Positions 11,229 to 26,300 of a stretch of 64,000 nt of DNA are shown here, in pieces. This stretch comes from Siphonodentalium dalli. Its lineage: Eukaryota; Mollusca; Scaphopoda; Gadilida; Siphonodentaliidae. The position numbers and the translations under genes are program-made. The stretch covers positions 2,356,001 to 2,420,000 of the forward strand of contig CP136061.1 in NCBI GenBank assembly GCA_032622095.1, given 5' to 3'. The stretch's first letter is position 1, and every line of letters begins with the position of its first letter. The notes under the pieces are model-generated. The model searched no databases and was not told the DNA's origin. It saw only the letters and a list, made by a program, of their open reading frames with translations.

Positions 11229-11314
11229 ATGGGTATATTTAAAGTCCGGAACTGACCGCAGCCTCAAGAAGTTTGTAGTGTGTGATACAACTTTGAGTTC
11301 TTTGAAAGAAAAAG
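11229..11314 (+). CDS. Exon 1 of the CIDE-N gene (start uncertain)
   Basis: The frame open into the donor (AAAG|GTGAGT at 11,315) reads TDRSLKKFVVCDTTLSSLKEK, the usual first half of a CIDE-N domain, and ends in phase 1, as exon 2 requires. The ATG at 11,229 gives MGIFKVRN and then stops, although FKVRN is exactly what normally precedes (T/A)DRS in this domain. The two parts are in different frames, so about two bases appear to be missing near 11,251. Alternatives are an unseen upstream exon joined at the AG of 11,243-11,244, or an assembly error. Confidence 0.65.
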
Positions 11315-14300
11315 GTGAGTTGTACATTGATTTGGTTTATTATTAGTATATAAAGCAGGGTATTTTTTGTTTTGAAAATATTGATTAGCGGTTTTTTTTC
11401 AATCCTAAAATATTGGTCAGCAGTTGCTTGAAATTAATTAGCAGTTTCTGGGCCGGGATAATTATGTTATACAAGTTATAGTCTTATATAGAACATTGTA
11501 GAGTGACTCCCCTTAGCCCAGATGCACGCAGGCCACAGGGGGCAGGAATTGTTTATTATGGATAATTATAATATTCTTGGTAAAGGGACACAGCATTTAA
11601 AAATGGTAGCTTCAGGATGAAAATTTCCTTTAAAAAAATAAAAATATTATTCACCATTTGTCATCATCATCATGCATCATACCCCAATAGGCTACTCTAC
11701 GCGTATAAACAAACCCCGTCCCGATCGGACATATAATTCCAGAGATATTCGTCATTAAATCCAGATAAATTCCAAACTTTTCATCGAAAGACTTAAGTTG
11801 TCACCAACAGAATTTCATTAATACCAAATTTATTCAAAAACACCGACTTTCCGCCACGATAAAAACATCTTTTCAACACACCATTTCGTTTACTAAGATC
11901 TAACTTGGGTCGAATCACGTCTGTGCTTTGACAATGACTGACATGCTCCAATTCGGTTTTTATTTGAGTTTGACATGTTTTTGTCGCTCAAACTTGGCCG
12001 GAAAATAATCAATATTTACTGTGGAGATCACTTGTTTTGGAATTGATCTGGATTTAATGATGAATATCTCTGGAATTATATGTCCGATCGGGACGGGGTT
12101 TGTTTCTACGCGTAGAGTAGTCTCTTGTGGAATGATGGATGATGACAAATGGTGAATAATATTTTTATTTTTTTAAAGGCAATTTTTATCCTGAAGCTAC
12201 CATTTTTAAATGCCGTGTCCCTTTACCAAGAATATTATAATTATCCACTATAAACGATTCCTGCCCCCTGTGACGCAGGCATGGAACAAACTGATCAGTC
12301 TATTTTCACGGGTCTCAGTGATCTGTCATTAATTAAGTGCTGTTGAAATTGAATTCTGGATGTGGCAGACCTGCATGGCCCTTCTATTTTTCAATTTTCC
12401 TTCCAGTTCTAACCATTTCTGTAAACTATTTTGTCTGTTTATTCTAATTACTATGCAATTTATAGTTATTGCTGAGAGATCAACCAAATATCGGGTTAAC
12501 ATACAACAGTCTAATACTAGAATCATAATATGGTAATTCAATTGTAGAATCACCGTTGTTACCTGGTGTATACACCGAAAATAGGTGACATTCATACGAA
12601 AGATGATATATAAATTATAATTTGGCACACGTCAAGTTCAAATAACATACTTAATTGAAAAGTAACTTCATGTGAATGTCATCCATTTGCAATATGTCCG
12701 TGCCTATATTTTCTGAGCAGAAATAAAGTCTCTTGCACGTTTTCACGCTCAAATACGTTTCGTTTCGAGTTTAAAACCGCGCTTAATTTTTTAGGGGACT
12801 ATCATCGGACGATCGCATTATTTGACAACAGTTTATCAAAGAGGGATAATTCTATTTCTAATCCTAGCAATTTTCGTAATGTCGAGCGCAATTCGATGAG
12901 ATGTGATAGTTACATTGAAAACGCAGCGGATAAACTCGGGGGGGGGGGGGGGGGCTACACACATTTTGGTTATTTTTGGACGTCTGTACATCTGACGATC
13001 ATAATAATTTATTTGATTGATAATAAAACACGACGAGTGATGAAAATCTCGGAAGGAATGATGATTCGCACATGCGATTCACTTGTCGGGAAATGAATCG
13101 CATCCACTTGATATTGGATCGCATATTGCGATGCGAAACCGAAAAAAAAATACCCTGATAAAGTGCAACCTCACATGACATCTGTTTTCGTTCGGTCTTG
13201 ACCGAGGTAATTTACTGCGCATGATGACGACAGATAACTGAGCCTGACCGACGTTATCCGACACTGCTTGATTTAGTTGCGTCAAGCATCGGTTAGATTT
13301 GGACTGCGCTGTCTGCGCAGATGTCACGTCAAAAAATGTCGCCTGCCTGTGGATTTGACCACGGTTGTTACTACGTTAATATTAGACCACCGTATGTCCA
13401 TATATCATACATGTATGTGATAGGATATGTTGGGATAATAATAATAAATACCTCTATATATTAAAATCTAAATACACATCAGTTATTCTCAACTCGCAAA
13501 TAGCACAAGTGAATAGAAATGATGTCAATGATCGGGTCATGTCTATTCTCGACCTTGGTTTTATCGTACGACGACCGAGCTGTGTGAGGATAGTCTTTGG
13601 TTTGACAGCCACGGTTTGACAGCTGACCGAAGATTAAAACCGTCTCGTCTGAGGTTGCACTAAATGTGTACTGAATGAAATTAAATTTGGTATGCAGGTT
13701 TACTAGCACTAAAGACAGGTCAAGTTCGATTTTGGGTTATGCCAGCCTATTTCCAACTGAGTTACTCTAGTGTTCCAAATAATAGTAAGGGGCGGAATAA
13801 TAGTAGGGAGTGGAAAATTGGGCCAAATTAAATAATATTGCATTTTACCATACCACCCAGTCGAGAAATGCGATAATCACATATCGGCAGCGAGTTACTT
13901 CTATGGGAGCCTGCATCATCACCCAATTTAACACGTACATCGGCCCGATATAACTCGCGGGAACCAAGTTTTGTGGCATTCTCGCTTATCGTACAATTCG
14001 GCTACAGAAACATCTCGGTTACATATAAAAATTATTTAGAGCGGGTCGGTTTAACTTTCGAAGTGGATAAAAACTTGTCATTCGGAGGCATATATCTTAG
14101 ACATTTGGCATATATTGGAAGTCGGACATGATTATAACTTAAAGTTGATAACTATTTGGTCTCAACAGTTCTGAACGAAAAAATAACCAAGTATGATGAC
14201 ATAGAGCCCTTTTAATATATAAATATTTAGTTTTCACAAACAACCGAAATGTGGACTTCTGGCCCTTAATCGGTGACATGATGTGCTATTATGATTTAAA

Positions 14301-17300
14301 TTGTTTTTGTTATCGAATATGATACTTTTCACGAGAAACCGAGATATTTTTTTGCAATCAAACTTTTGAAGCGTGTGTCAGTGTCTCGGATTGTGTATGG
14401 GTTTGAGAAAAAGACATCTTGAGTGCACATTGTCTTTATACTTAGCACGTGTCAGAAAGCGAGTCGGACACGCTATTGTCAAACTTTCGTCGAGCCAGCA
14501 CGGCGCGTCGTTAGTTTGACATTTAAAACGGGCCTGAGGCGGCACGCTGAATGTGTATTATACGGAACGCGGAAACGAATAATAGGTAATATCTCAGGTA
14601 TTTGACAAATATTGGATGTCAAACTGCATGATTCTAAGTTGATAACTATTTGGTCTGAACAGTTTTGTCTGTCCAAATTTTGTAAGTGCTAACACATAAA
14701 CTAGCTTCATGTTGCTGTTGTTTTTTTTTCAGCGGCAGAAAAACTTATGGTCAAGTCAGATGGCTGCAAAATAGTTCTGGAGTGCGACGGGACGGACATT
14801 GAGGACGATGAGGTTTTGTCGGAGTTACGGAGTGAAATATTCCTATTCCTGGAAGCAGGCCAGGTATGGGCCCGGCCAGACTCGGCAAACTCAAACAATG
14901 GCGTTAAAGAACGTTCGGCCACTTCGGAGCAGAGTGTTGCAGACATGCCAGCTGTGGATTCAATTTCATCATCATCTTTAACACCTCCGAGTCAACCATA
15001 TGGTTAGTATGTTATGAAAATTGTCTCTTTTCTGCCAATATTTTTAGCTTATCCACAGTGGGCGAACAAAATACAAGAAGCCCATGCACTTTCCAGATAA
15101 TATAGACAAAAACCCTGATTCTCTGCAAGAAATCTGGTCATTGTTAGGCCAAACAAAAAAATACCTGTGTTTAGGGTTACCCGACCGACCCTATTATTAG
15201 TATGCAAACTTTGCCCAACAAACAAAGTTCTATGTGTCTTCCGGAAGCCAAATGTTTCAAAATATTGAGGGTGTAAAATCCAGTGTTCTGGTCATTTTTT
15301 GGAGCATAAATATAAACCTACATAATTTATTAACTATTCCAGCAGTATAAATCATGCTGGATTGCTTTTGAAATTTTAAATTGAACTTTAATTCAAGATT
15401 TAGAAAGGCAATCTCTTGCGCTGTAACCCAGTATACCCAATCTCCAAACATCAATAGAAAAAATAGTAACATTTGCTCAATAGTCCAAAGATGATGAACA
15501 AGAACAAAATATGAAAATATCGGAGGAATGTATTGAAAAGGAACCATATTTATGAGTTGCCTACATAATATAATTGTAAATGCTAGCCAGATTCTGACAT
15601 GGCAAGGCAAATGGTGAGTTAAGCATGTGGGTCATGTCAATCTTATTGGAAGCAATCAGCCAAGGATACTTACTAGTAGGGTAGGTTGGCCAGGGTAAAA
15701 ATCTGGGTCACTCCAGTGATAATCCCTTATCAATCACTACCCAACAATAGATGGTGGTCATCATAACATCCAGCCCAGTTGGACAAATCCTACCATGAGG
15801 GACATCCACAATGAAAGAATAATTTAATTATACCCCCACTATCAAAGTAGTAAACTGGATTGACTGCGTCCGTCTGTCCGTTCATCCGAGTTGCTCAGTC
15901 TGTTTGTCCGTCCGTCCGTCAGACTTGATAACTTGATCAAATATGAACCAATTTCAATAATTTGTGGTAGACAAGCTTCTTGCAAGAACATCTCAGGCTC
16001 TCAGCATGCTGAAAATTTGGGTTCGGTCCGAATTATTTTGTTAAAGTTATGCCTCATTTTCGACTTATTATCCCCCGCCAAATTGAAAATTTGCGGGGGA
16101 TATAGTAATGGGTTCCGTCCGTCCGTCCGTCTGTCCGTCCGTCCCGAATTTGTAAGAGTCATAACTTGAACAAATGTCAACGGATTTCAAAGATTTATGG
16201 TATTTGAGTTCACCTGACCATTACCTAGAATAAGTTAGTAAGCCAGGTCCGGTCGGATATTTTTACTGGAGTTATTGGACTTTGTTTATTATTTTTGTCG
16301 AATTTACCAAATAGCAAATAGACGACGTCACAGGGCTCATTCCCACAAATGTCAACGGATTTCAAAGATATTTGGTATATGAGTTCACTTGACCAGTATC
16401 TAGAACGAGTTCGCAAACCAGGTCCGGCCGGTTATTTTAAGCAGAGTTATTGGACTTTGTTTATTTTTTTGTGTGCAAATAGACGACGTCACAGGGCTCA
16501 TTTCCACAAATGTCAACGGATTTCAAAGTTTTTTGGTATATGAGTTCACATGACCAGTATCTAGAACGAGTTCGCAAACCAGGTCCGGCCGGATATTTTA
16601 AGCGGAGTTATTGGACTTTGTTTATTTTTTTGTGTGCAAATGGACGACGTCACATGGCTCATTTCCACAAATGTCCACGGATTTCAAAGATTTTTGGTAT
16701 ATGAGTTCACATGACCAGTATCTAGAACGAGTTCGTAAACCACGTCCGGCCGGATATTTTAAGCGGAGTTATTGGACTTGGTTTATTTTTTTGTGTGCAA
16801 ATGGACGACGTCACAGGGCTCATTTCCACAAATGTCAACTGATTTCAAAGATTTTTGGTATATGAGTTCACATGACCAGTACCTAAAATGAATTCGCAAG
16901 CCTGGCTTTTTGACAAAATCCCACCTCTTATTTAGCACATACTGAGAACGCAAACATTATTAATAATGCACTTCCCCAACTGCACAATTTCGGCGGGGGA
17001 TACCGTCGTCTGCGACTGCTTGTTAATTCTAAAATGCTAAACATACTTCAATGGTGCTTTGATAAACCAATGATGATCAACCACAACCAAATATACGATG
17101 TTGTCGATGCATGCACAAGATAGTCAGCTGCAAAAGGTCCCATGCTGTCTGTGCATGCTTATCATTCTTCTATACAGTTCTAGATATTAAAATTTTGGCA
17201 TACACATGTACCATGTTACAAAGACAATTGTGAAATACATACTCAAATGTATTCAACTGTCTAACAAATTGGTGACCCCCACCTATTCAACTTATACCAA

Positions 17301-20300
17301 TATTTATGACCCCCCCCCCCACTTTGACAGCTTTCGCCGCCCCTGGGGAACTCCGAATATTTGTGTTTGAAATACATGTTCAACAATAATTTAATCGTTG
17401 GTGGCAGAAATCAGTAGAATGATATGCATGCAGCCCATGTGGCCCCATCAAATATGCTGTCTACCCAGTCACCAGGGCAAGGGATGCTTGCCCACAACGC
17501 ATCCTGCTCCGGCGTCCCGGGGGATATGGTGTGCCAACTACCCACACACCTTGGCCACCCGCCCGAACCTCTACATGTCAGTTTGGATTTGGGAATGTTT
17601 CTCTCTCCAACGACGGGACAATAGTGTACAGCACACGGTCGACATGGGGCTCATTTGATTCGGGTGTCAAGGCAACACCGAGAGAGCGTTCCCTCGATTA
17701 TAGTGGTGCATGTCGACCTTGAATGCGGTACCTATCATTTTCGAGAGAGCATGTTCAAATAAAAATAATATCGTCTTGGTCCGATCATTATGAAATGTGT
17801 CATTGCTGTTGACATCGATACATGTACATGTATATAGATGTGAATCATCGAGAAAAACTTGCCGTCGTCAGCCATATGGGGGTGTCAGTATTAAAACAAT
17901 CATAGTCACCATCGGCCATCTTGAATTTCAGTACATGTACTTGTGTCACACAATGAATGTTTATTAATCGGCACTACAGACTACCTGTATACCATCTGAC
18001 GATCATTATCAGATTCAGGTAATTTGTTACGAAATAAATGTACTTAAGTGTGAAAAAAACACTACAACCGGGACCTCTCTTTTATACCATTATATATTGT
18101 AATAGCCATGTCAGCTAGGCATATGCATGGCTACATTATGTGGGCCGACCGACCACCCCATGAGTATAACGTCTGATTTAGTTTCACGTACGTTGACTGT
18201 AAAACAAACTTACGCCTGCATAGCAAAAACAAGACAACAACATTAAATATATTATCCTATATATGCAAGGTAGCGGACCCCCTCATGGTACATGTGCATA
18301 CTGTAACATTCAAATAGTAAAATATCATATATTTCTGACATGTGAGTTTGTTTCGGGTTGACACTTGACAGTTCCGGGCTTGCCACGTCAGTTGACAGAC
18401 TCCACCATAGCACATCAAAGTCTGACTGTCGAGCGCGTACGTCGCATGGTAAGTCGACTGTGTCGCATGTCTCTCGAACAATGTTGGTCGCTATTTTACA
18501 TACTAGCTGGTTATATTTTTCGACCAGATATTGTTCGGATAGGGTATTCTTTGTGATAATTGACTTCACTGAGGCAGATAACCATACTTATTTATCAGAA
18601 ACACCCCCCTAGGTGCTTGCTCTGCGTTTAATTTTATCGCTGATAGTGTTGATTTTCCCCCGCCCTTGAGTCGTCAGACCCGTTGTATTGTCGTCACCAC
18701 ACAAACTCCCCGTTTTAGTGGATCCTGGCGAGTAATGGGTTAAGGGGTGTTACTCTCTTTCAAAATTAGGACAGGCTTTCAATGATGAAGGAATCAGCGA
18801 TCAGCGAAATCGAACGACAACTGTGAAACTGACCTTCGCCCGAGACACCCGTCTTCGACAAAGGCTGTCGCCCGTTGTGGTCGCAAGGGTAACTGTGTAG
18901 TACTTACGGAAATGGCTGTTTATACACAAAACTCGTGATTTTTGCGGAGATGGGTTAATTTCTTCGGCTTCTTGAATAATTTGTTTTAAAAGTTCGTGCC
19001 ATCTGTATTTATAAATTTCTCATTTCGCTGTGTAATTAACGCATGAACTCGAGTGACGACTCAAGGCACATGACGACTAAGGGTCGATTTACGTTACTTG
19101 CATGTGTTACACATCTCTGTTCATTGATAAATAATGATGCAATTCTAATGCTGCCCTAGCAATAATGGGATGGGTTTGGTCTACAATTAATGTGGCCTTT
19201 CCATACAAACATGTATATCTGAGGGACACAGTCCTGGGTTTTTTCATTTCATGGGAGTGGTGTAACCATGACACCATAATGGGATTGGTACTTAACCATG
19301 TACTAGTACATATTGCCTGCATAGCCATTGTCCATATATTACCCAATTGATTTGATGAGGGTACAGGGTCATTGACCTATTACAATGCCAGAGAAATGTC
19401 AGGAAAAGTCAGTAATGCATCCAATACTGGCAATCAGTCTTACTCTTATTGGTTTAAGGTTTGTCCTTTTCATTGGAGTAGAGGTGATGTGCCTACCATC
19501 AGGGGTTTGGAGTTTGTCTCATAAATGGAATAATTATGTTATAAGCATCATTCCCAATCCCAAATAGAGCCTTAATTGTAGTTGTCGGTTCCGATTACCA
19601 TAATAACGCGGTCAATATCTTTATTCTTGCAAAGATGAGTCAAAGATATCAAATAAAGTTGTCCTATAACTTCTTTAAATTATTAGTATCTTATCAAAAT
19701 TGAGAGGTTTTACACAGCTGTATACTTGTGTACGCATGGTATGTGACCTGACCAAATATTTCACGTCCACTTCATCTATTGAGATGGTATTTTTGAAGAA
19801 ATCATGATACCGGTAAGGACTATATTTGTCCATAGCAATCAGACTTCCAACTTTAGTATAAATTATCACAAGAAAACTCATGGTTTTGATGATGATTTGA
19901 TCCAAACTCAGGCATGGCTGAGTTACGGCCCTTTGTTTATGGAATTGGTCTCAATTTTTTCATTTCCGGATGATAACTTTAGTAAAAATGTACTGAATGA
20001 AATGAAATTTGGTATGTGGGTTTACTAGCACAAAATACAGGTCAAGTTCGATTTCTGGTTCCGCACGCCTATCTTTTATACCTGAGGTACATGAAGATTC
20101 TGTCATTTCATGCAAGTAATAGTTTTGTTTGCATCAATATGTGCCACCGATTTTCTGAGAAGAATTTAATTTGCATAGTCACATGAATGTGACATGATAC
20201 ATGATACATGTACACTGTACCGTAATACCCAAAAGGGGGTTGTACAACAACATACAGATAAAATAGACACTTGGTACATCTGAAGATGAAGTTGATTGTT

Positions 20301-23300
20301 GGTGTAGATATAGATGACACAATTCCCAAGTTGATCTTGATCATGGTACTATAGAACTCGGATAACTAGAATCTCTGTGAGTAACAAACAAGCGAGGGTT
20401 AATGGCCCTGTAAACTGCTTGTGAACGAGATAGCTAACTGGTTCTTAATTACACCATGTTTCCAAGTATCATATCAATCAGTCTAAACACGTCATGATAT
20501 GATTGCAGACTTGCAGTCAGTCAAAATCGATGTGAGAAATTTTGCAACTTTCACGGTCAAAAGTAGCTATTTCCTTGACTCTAGAGGTGTGTTAAAATGT
20601 CGTACATGGTCCGTATTCCTTGTAAGTTATACTTCAGTACTTGTAACTCTATATATAAAAGAAAATCCTATATCTCTTTTATGTAGAAATCTCTTAATGT
20701 ACAATGTATCTACTCCACCCAGGATTATAACAATCCTTCTTTGACCCCTTTTTATTATATGCAACCACAACCTTCATAGTAGTTGAAAATCAACGTCATA
20801 CATTAGTATGTCGTCGTTTTTCGACTACCTTCATAGCAACACCTTCCAGGGGACTCGGCTTCGTTTATTGGCAAATGACACAACTCTTATTATCGTTTCA
20901 AATGGACTCTCAGTTTCCTGAACTGAGAGCCATATGTTTATTATAAACATTAAATTCAGATATACGATAATTAATATTTAATTATGTATTTATAATATTT
21001 GACAACAAAGGTGAGGGTCACTCAAGGCCCGAGCCCTCTCATGGCCCCTTCTAGTGGCCCCTATCTGAGATGATGGTCCCTGGAAATGTAACGGATGGGA
21101 GGGAGGGTGGGAAATTTTATTATCAAATAGTCTAATGAAATTATGAATAAATGTACACGCTTGTTGTCAATGTATAGATCACAATGGGATTGCAATGATA
21201 CTTCCCTACTCGACGGCTGTTCGAAGCATATCAGCATCATAAGTGTGAAATAATATTATGATCATTTATATTGATATAAATATAATGTGTGTGACTAGAT
21301 ATATGTGTATAGATATGATTTGACAAATAAAATTTGAAATAAACAACAAAATGAAAATAAAACATGACTAAAATCTCTCAATCACATTATCTTCCTATTT
21401 AGGGAACATAATACTGTTCACATTATACATGCATTTCCAGAAGGTAGAGCAGAACAAATGAAACAGCAACTCTCACACATACACGTAAGGCTAGTTGGCT
21501 ACCAGCCTATCCGTTTGAACTTCAGAAACAAAATTTTCTAAATGATACACATTGTCACAGATTGACACAGATACAGTCAGTCGTCATTACAGATTGTGTC
21601 ACTCTGATATTAGCCATTGGGGCCCCCATTACCCATTGCCCCCCCCCCCCCCAGCACCACAGTACACGACATGACCCCGTCGGATATCGAGAAACGCTCA
21701 TTTATACCGCTTACGTGCGTTGGTCACTCGATATTCTGAACTATTTTCTGGAGAAATGTCCGCAGGTTGATCGTTAGCAGGCATATTGTGGCCGTCGGAG
21801 AATGCGGGCCGTTATTTAGGGCATCGAAACCTAAAAGTATAATACTCTACTGTCCAAACAAAGTGTTAATTTTCAGTCGATACACGTAACATAACTAACA
21901 TTGGCTGTCCTGTTATTGCACTAACGTTCGTTGGTATATTCCATGGGCAGTAACTCTAATCTATTAGCTGACGAGAAAACACGTGGTCGCGTGTTTATAT
22001 TTCAAAGCACACAGACGATGAAAATTCAATCAAGAATGATTTAACCACCGGTTATTACAAGTCGTAAATAAATTTGTATTATGTGTATTTTGGCCCGTAT
22101 ATTAAAACACTTATGGGGTGGAATTATGTGCTAATTAAGCCTGATTTATATTGTTGTTTTAAACAGTTTATTTGTATTTCCACACATGACTCGTTTGTTC
22201 GTCGTTCTCTGCCATGATTGCCGCGGAAGTTGTGACAACCGAAACTACGGGTTTTCCGAAATTGCTACGGTTGTCATTTCCGGTTTTTCCCGACAACCGA
22301 AACCGAACTGATTCCACGGTTAACCGCCCATCTCTAGTAGTTGAGTACATACATGTATAAATTATAACAGTTCCAACATCCTCGCCCGCCTATAGTACTA
22401 GTAAGGTCCAAGTTATTAATCAATATATTACAATGTATATCGTCGTCGTTCAAATAATATTTCCACCACCATTGACCTTCCCTTCTATGGAGCACACTAA
22501 AGATGCATGGAGTCAATTGCCCTTACCATCCCATGAAGTCAGTTGAGTGGATTGACGTCGTTGATTAAAATTTTAACGTTACTATCTGTTTTCGCACCAA
22601 AATTTACCAACAGTTTCCCAACTTCGTGGTCATGGGGTTTGCAACTCCCCGATTAGCTTCATGACCCAATGGAACACTAACAATCATCAGTCAATCCTTA
22701 AATACAAGTTCCTTTGGATTTTCTCCCTGTGTCGTAACTCCGCTGCCCTCTGATCGAGGTCTAATCGGAGCAAGCCAAATTCCTTTCTGTGTTCTTCCTT
22801 GACGTAAGTCGGTAGACTGTTCATTGTTCTGGTACCAAGTATTCTTTCGCGGGGGACTCGCCCGTAAACCGAGTACCATACAAGGGTAGTACGTGGAGCG
22901 CTGTAATTACAGCTGCATATATGACGAAACCTGATGACTGGGGTAAAGTCAAGCGCTTAGAGCCACCTGGGATAAGCGCTATATAAATGATGCGACTTTA
23001 CTTTACTTTTTACTTTACTAGTAAATTGAGTGTAAACCGCGGCAGTTTTGAATAAGCCATGTGTAACACCGGAATATTATATAACGCTAAATTTCGGTCT
23101 AAATATTACATCTGTGACATCTATTACAATTGTTTGAGTTAAAAGTGTGCCTTTAAGACTGTAGTATCACTTGGTCTCAATAATTATTCCCCCAAACAAT
23201 TAAATATTCCGCTTCCGAGATTTGACTACTTTTTGCATTTACCAAATACATGTAGCTGCTGCTGAAATAAAAAATAATGTGATTTCATTTCAAATTTATA

Positions 23301-26300
23301 GAACATTCTAAAATAACTGGATGATAACTATACTACTTGCAAGCTTTTATTTTATTCAATTTAATACTTGCAGCAGTGCTTGCAGAGCAAAAATGTATCC
23401 AAGCAGAGATTCAGAAGGCAGATCTTCCTGAATTTACATCAGATATTGCCGCCGCATTGGAAGCCAAAAAGATTGAGTCAGTATGGGGGAAGATGACGAC
23501 CCAGTTAGCAACATACTGTTACCAAAAGTGGCCACAAATGGATGAAAAGTCCCATTACGCAGTCATTGGTGAGAAAATGTACAGGAAATGGCCCTGTATT
23601 GCACAGGAATCTGGACTCCAACCATGGGTTAGTTTCTATAAATTGTCCCCCGAACAAGCCTTGAAATAATTCTCAATTTCAGAATTACAGCCTGTCACCA
23701 TGACAGGTGCCAAGAAGTTTCAGCCTGTCATTGGAGTTTGTGAGCCTGTCATGAAAAACATCGATCGGCACCAAACAGCCAATCAGGCTGAATCAGTTTA
23801 TGAAAATGTTAAAAATGGTGCCCTGCACTCTAGTTTTGATTGTTTACAGACTTCAATGATGGTATTGTAAATTTAATATATTATTAGGCTATATTTGGCG
23901 ATAGAAGCATATTTTGTAGGGGTTTCCTCGACTCAATTGTAATATTTTAGTCCCCTGTAACTGTCTTAACTAATAATCTGGGGGTCGGTGAACAAACTAT
24001 GCAACTTTAATCAGCAGTGAGTGTTCGTCCGTCTGTGTATCAAACTTTTCGTTTCTGTATGATAACTTTAGTTTCTATTATTAACACATCATAACCAAAT
24101 TTGGGTTCGGATTTGTTTCCGGTTGATAACTTTAGTACAGTTTAGAGGATTAAGACCAAATTTGGTATGTGACTTTCTGCCAGTAAAACACAGGTCAACT
24201 TCGAAATAAATTAAAGCACCAGGGCATAAAATGTAGCACTTCACTGACAAGTTACCTGCGTTATTGCCATTTTTCGACTTAGAAAACCCCAAATTTATGG
24301 TGTCCGGATGATAACTTCAATTTGGATGATTTGATCATGATAATAAAAATTGATAATTTGTCCCAAAAACGTAAAGCGGCGATTGACGCTAAACTGGCTT
24401 TCAAATAACTCTAGCCAGATCATTTGCTCTTTTTTACAACTTTTGTACCCAAATTTTGCCTCCTTCATTATACATCCTTCATTAATTTCAGTCCTTCCTG
24501 GTCAAACAAATATCCCAGAAGATTCGTCACAAGCGACTGGCTGAGAAGCAAAAAGGAGAGAAGAACTCAGATGGATGCAGCTCTCCCCCACCGCCAAAGA
24601 AGGGGCGATTATTCAGGACACATGTACAGCAAGTGCTTGCTAATTCTGATGATACAGAAGCACATTTGGAGGCCCTCACCCTCGAGTTTAAAAAACAGAG
24701 GAAGAACCAAAAACCAGACCACATAAAGATGCTGCTCGAGTCCACACAAAACTACAGGCAAGATCTGCTCAAGTGCGATGATAATGGTTCCTTGAATAAA
24801 GTTTTGGACAAATTCCCCTGTCTGAGGGACGGGGTTTATGTGAGTAAGTTTTAAGATGAGATATTGTTTTAATTGTACCCTCAAGCCCAAGGCTACATGT
24901 AAAGTATAGTTCATAAAACTAGTTTAAAACTTCCAAATTATAACATACCAATCGTATGGCAAGGTATTATTTATTATTTTGTCCATTATAATATTGAGAG
25001 CAGGCCTCAAGCTACAGCCCTCTCAATTTTATGGCTTCGGCAATCCGCTACGGCAACCATTGATGTGGGGCCACTTTGCTTCAGCAAATGGCTTCGGCAT
25101 TGCTGATTGCCGTAGCCAATTAAGAGGGCTGAAGCTAGAGGTTGAAAATAGGGCGAAGTCACTTCTCCCTCGTGAGATTTCAGGGCGACTTTAGACCCAA
25201 GTAGAGCGACTTGCCTGAGTTTGTAATAATTAGGCCATATTAGGACGACTTCCACGGTCCCAGGGCGAGAACGTCGCCTTCTAGCTTGAGGCCTGATTGA
25301 GAGGGTGAATTTAGTGACACTACCCTGCACTACCCATTGTTGAATATATTTGTTGGGATGTTCAGATAATAAGTTCAACAATTGGCCTGAGGCTGTATGT
25401 TGAACTTATTATCTGAACATCCCTACAAATTAATGGGAATCTACTAACTACCCGCCAATGAGTATTCAGTCAAGTAAGGGTTAAATTATGTTTTTGCAAG
25501 TGTGTGACATACACAATAAATGAAGACATAAGGCTGAGTGAAATTGCTAGTGAATTGTTAATATAATGGTATTCAGAAGTAATATCTGGTAGCATTTCCC
25601 CGGCTAATTGCTTGTAATTGACATATTCATAAGATATACATGTACATGTGTAGTAGAGCCCGGCGAAGCTTCGAGATTCGATTCGATGTCAGTCGGCCGA
25701 TTCGGCACAAAACGAATCTCAACTACACCTGACTGCGTGTGGTAACTGTGTGTGGTTTTTGCGTTGTCATCGTGAAAATGCGACATAAAAATGTAAATAG
25801 AGTTATTCCTCTTGTATAAGAAATCAAGTATTCGGTCCGTTTCATTATTTTGTTTAGCGTTCCGAAAATTTAACACAGATCTACTGTTTGCAACTCTGCC
25901 ATATAAACTATGAAACTGTGTTGTCGAAATTGACTGGCATCGAGTATATAGACAGAACTGTTATGCTTCCAAAGGTCCAAAACTGATTGGTGAAACATTC
26001 TGTTTTCATATACATGTAATGCGTTCATTTTTGTGTAGTTTTGTTGTGCTCAATGAGGGACATTGGCACAGTATTGTTGCAACATTAAATTCTGAATTTT
26101 TAAATTGAAACATTGTGTCAATTTAATTTGCGCCAATGGACCGTCCAATCATATCCGGTGTGTTTCAATTGGGCCTATATTTCCTAAGATGTATACCCGC
26201 TCCCGATCGTTTATAAATTAGAATGAACGTACATGCCACAGTTTTGTGTTTATCCATTGCCAGTTTTACAATTTCTTACCATACACAATAGTACACATCC

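Noticed and set aside
16349-16865. Three similar ORFs beginning MSTDFK
   Set aside because: They are phases of a 161-bp tandem repeat with premature stops, not a protein family.
17398-17722. Possible extra exon of the CIDE-N gene in intron 2
   Set aside because: No good splice sites with matching phase 1 and no family similarity; exons 2 and 3 already join in phase.
23337-23373. Signal-peptide-like start of a secreted protein (MQAFILFNLILAAVLA)
   Set aside because: The hydrophobic stretch is the pyrimidine-rich end of an intron; the CAG acceptor and phase match place the exon start at 23,374.
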